Positions 8,388 through 10,143 of a DNA stretch of 10,143 nt are shown in pieces (position 1 is the stretch's first letter; each line of letters starts with the position of its first letter). Both the position numbers and the translations under genes were made by a program. The stretch is from Coemansia sp. RSA 922. Taxonomy: Eukaryota > Kickxellomycota > Kickxellomycetes > Kickxellales > Kickxellaceae. Location: the NCBI GenBank assembly GCA_027577415.1, contig JANBQS010000946.1, forward strand, positions 1 through 10,143, read 5' to 3'. The notes under the pieces are model-generated. The model was not told the DNA's origin, did not search any database, and saw only the letters and a list, made by a program, of their open reading frames with translations.

Positions 8388-8744
8388 TTAATCCTCGAAT
8401 ATTATTTTTGTAGCATAGTCTTTAGCAGCAATTTTCACGTCTGCAGTATTCCCGGCAAGAATGTATTTGCAGTCCTCATCAATGGTGCTTGTAGTTTCGT
8501 TTAGATACCCAATCCGACGGAAACCGGTGCGGTACTGGACTCGAACAAGGCTATCCATGTTTCTAATAACGCTATATATACTGGTAAAGCGTTCCTCCAA
8601 TTTCAAACTATTCAGATTTTTAACAATGGTGCGATCAATTACGTAAGAAGATAGCAAAGCACCGCCTTCTCCAATGTACTCAATAATAATATTGTTTTCG
8701 TCAAAACCATCCCTCCCGTCAGCGAGTCTCATTTTTGGCAACAT
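8388..8744 (-). CDS. Hypothetical protein, 118 residues, possibly an exon of a decayed gene
   Basis: The minus-strand frame runs from ATG 8744 to TAA 8388. I do not recognise the protein. It is acidic at the start (LADGRDGFDENN), has alternating hydrophobic leucine/isoleucine segments (NLNSLKLEERF, SIYSVIRNMDSLVRV) that would suit leucine-rich-repeat strands, and ends in KIIFED. No signal peptide or membrane segment is seen. The frame stays open upstream of the ATG to a TAG at about 8853, so it may be an internal exon. It lies 170 bp upstream of the LRR/F-box-like remnant on the same strand and may be its middle part. It could also be an independent small gene. Confidence 0.35.
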   Translation of the reverse strand: MLPKMRLADGRDGFDENNIIIEYIGEGGALLSSYVIDRTIVKNLNSLKLEERFTSIYSVIRNMDSLVRVQYRTGFRRIGYLNETTSTIDEDCKYILAGNTADVKIAAKDYATKIIFED

Positions 8745-8855
8745 ACTTGTAGCGATATTGATGTAGCGTGAGAGGGGCGAGTGGCAAGAGGAGCGAGGAG
8801 CGAGTTTGTTTAGTATCTTATGGCATATGAGAAGTGAGAAAAATTGATCCTATAT

Positions 8856-9127
8856 CCAACTTACGACTAGGTCGCTGTTTATATAGCCCTTTTGGCAGCC
8901 TTCTTCCAGGGCCGTCTGCAGGAGTATCCAGCTAGGCGCAGCGTTGCCGTATTGGGTGGGTGAGCACGAGGTTTCCTTGGGGCTTCCTCAGCGACGGGAG
9001 AAGGCAGCATGCTCACAACCGGAAACTCAGTGTTGCCTGTTCGGCAGTACTCCACGTGGACTGTCAGGTTCCGAAGCACGTGTGACAATGTAACGATGGT
9101 TGGGGCGAATAGAACCCAGAATGACAC
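8856..9127 (-). pseudogene. Frame-broken coding-like region, possible 5' part of the same decayed gene
   Basis: One minus-strand frame opens with ATG at 9127 (MSFWVLFAPTIV...) and includes RNLTVHVEYCRTGNTEF before a TAA at 8879. A second frame, shifted relative to the first, is open from a TGA near 8990 to a TAG at about 8853 and reads QYGNAAPSWILL...GYINSDLVV. The NSDLVV segment resembles the (T)NxDLV segment I recall near the F-box end of the same lineage-specific family. A donor-like GTAAGT (about 8866-8871) lies inside this run, and a branch-like ATACTAAAC follows downstream, so an intron is possible. Switching of protein-like sequence between frames suggests a frameshifted relic. Low certainty. 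Confidence 0.3.
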
Positions 9128-9963
9128 AATGTTTCAAACGATAGAGGAGAAAGGCTGGTGCCGAGTGGGCTTTTTACACCTGCAACGAGAGGGCAAAAAA
9201 ATGTGGCGTAATATAACTACTCCCCAAATGGGACGAGATCTTCTCCCAAGCTGTGTGCATCTAAAAATAATCAGTATGGACTCTGATAAGGGTTAAAAAG
9301 GCTGAGGCCTGGGTACCCCCAATATCTAAATTTTGATTACAAACTCTTTTACGTAAAATATTTTGTTAGTTTAGATTAGGGTGACCACGTACATAGATAT
9401 TTCTGTTCCAAAGGCCAGTTGGGAAACTCCATGTTGGCAAACAGCTGTGCTAGCCAATATAGTTGCATTATCCTTTGTAGTACATCCGTTGTTCTATTAT
9501 GCTACTCATGTGCAACTAATAAACAAGTTTTGATAGATAGACTTATAATGGTTGTGTGTAACAATAGAACAAATGAACATCGTGACTATGGCGATGCTAC
9601 ACCTGAGTAATATGCAAGCATTTGTGGATAATGATGTTGATAGTATTTTGTTTTTGTTTGTGTAAAGATAAGCGATGCAGTGCTCTGGTACTGTTTCAGT
9701 CTGTATCCTCACCGAGAAATAAAATATCTCAAATCCTACATTTATTTCCCCTTTCTTATCTAAAAACAAACAGACCGTACCTGGTCGGCTTGGTTCAATT
9801 ATCCCCTGAAACGCCACAGTAGACTTGGATAGTCCAATAGGTATAGTGTCAAAAAAAATGCGGTAGCGCCACTTGTGTACAGCCGCATTTGTGCAAAGTT
9901 ATTGTTGTTACTGCTTATAGAATTAACAGGCACTATTCCTAACGCCTCCAACTATTACGCTGC
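9128..9963. other. AT-rich spacer without a supportable gene
   Basis: Short frames exist on both strands, the longest being 9506-9817 on the minus strand (103 codons). It has an amino-acid mix expected from AT-rich random DNA (many I, S, F, L, N) and no recognisable motif, and it overlaps a plus-strand frame that is equally unconvincing. No tRNA, rRNA or clear repeat is seen. The right end is presumably upstream region for the gene starting at 10072. Confidence 0.55.
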
Positions 9964-9972
9964 TATTTATAA
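9964..9972 (+). promoter_or_regulatory. TATA-like element TATTTATAA
   Basis: TATTTATAA lies 100 bp before the ATG at 10072, so transcription would start near 9995-10005 with a leader of about 70 nt. A second AT-rich motif, TTTATATAT (about 10053-10061), is too close to the ATG to act as the TATA box for that start. Confidence 0.4.
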
Positions 9973-10071
9973 TGCTGTGCGGTTGCCCAAGAACTACATC
10001 CAAGGTTTCTGCCAACAGTCTAACTGATTTCTTCATTGTGAAATATCACTATTTTATATATCACCAAGAAT

Positions 10072-10143
10072 ATGAAACTAGTCGTTGGCCTTTCATTGCT
10101 TTTGAGTCGGGTATTGGTGAATGCGGTGGCCAACTGTCCCAGT
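10072..10143 (+). CDS. Start of a probable secreted protein, cut by the right edge
   Basis: The last 24 codons begin ATG in a good context (CAAGAATATGAAA) and read MKLVVGLSLLLSRV, then LVNAVANCPS. This has signal-peptide layout: one Lys near the start, a leucine/valine-rich core, and small residues (NAVA) before a polar, cysteine-containing start of the mature chain. An arginine at residue 13 interrupts the core, which is slightly unusual. The mature protein lies outside the window, so its function is unknown; it could be a secreted enzyme or a small cysteine-rich protein. A competing frame from ATG 9972 is also open to the edge (57 codons) but would pass through the presumed leader. Confidence 0.55.
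   Translation, partial: MKLVVGLSLLLSRVLVNAVANCPS

Noticed and set aside
8850..8950. YGN...DLVV segment considered as a ketoacyl-synthase C-terminal motif
   Set aside because: Only the YGN triplet fits. The downstream glycine-rich segment expected of that family is missing and a stop follows at once.
9775..9812. GGTTCAATTATCC considered as a tRNA B box
   Set aside because: No A box, acceptor stem or anticodon arm can be built around it.
9506..9817. 103-codon minus-strand frame
   Set aside because: Composition matches AT-rich random sequence, no motif, and no promoter or codon signal.

Overview
The window reads as nuclear DNA of a fungus. Evidence: short spliceosomal introns with GTAAGT/GTAAGA donors, AT-rich spacers, TATA-type promoters, mitochondrial presequences and a coatomer gene. 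An early-diverging lineage, most likely Kickxellomycotina (Coemansia relatives), fits best. That placement is inference, from the presence of a threonine dehydrogenase and from a decayed gene on the right that resembles an F-box/LRR-like family I recall from that group.

Left half (1-5760) is compact and well supported. A two-exon L-threonine 3-dehydrogenase gene (TDH, minus strand, 3' end off the left edge) lies head-to-head with a single-exon glycine C-acetyltransferase / 2-amino-3-ketobutyrate CoA ligase gene (KBL, plus strand). They share a 645-bp promoter region containing a perfect TGAGTCA site. The two enzymes catalyse consecutive steps: threonine to 2-amino-3-oxobutyrate, then to glycine plus acetyl-CoA. 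Both start with arginine- and serine-rich mitochondrial presequences, so the pair is a two-gene pathway unit. KBL ends 40 bp from the convergent end of SEC21, the gamma subunit of the COPI coat. The SEC21 start is in a 28-nt first exon, separated by a 74-nt intron from the main open frame. The centre of SEC21 is strikingly GC-rich.

Right half (5761-10143) is gene-poor. 5761-7134 holds no gene I can support, only a 20-A run and a CCAAT motif. A textbook TATA box at 7135 precedes a CAA- and CT-rich leader-like stretch, but no long reading frame follows; this is a non-coding transcript, a small spliced gene or a decayed gene. Inverted repeats lie at 7576-7693. From about 9127 down to 7795 on the minus strand are coding-like pieces broken by stops and frame changes. 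The clearest (8217-7867) looks like part of an LRR/F-box-like protein with premature stops. The last 72 bases are the start of a gene whose product begins like a signal peptide.

I see no defence system, CRISPR array, rRNA, tRNA or intact mobile element. The most interesting items are the divergent TDH-KBL pair with its shared control region, the hidden first exon of SEC21, and the TATA-driven locus without a clear product.
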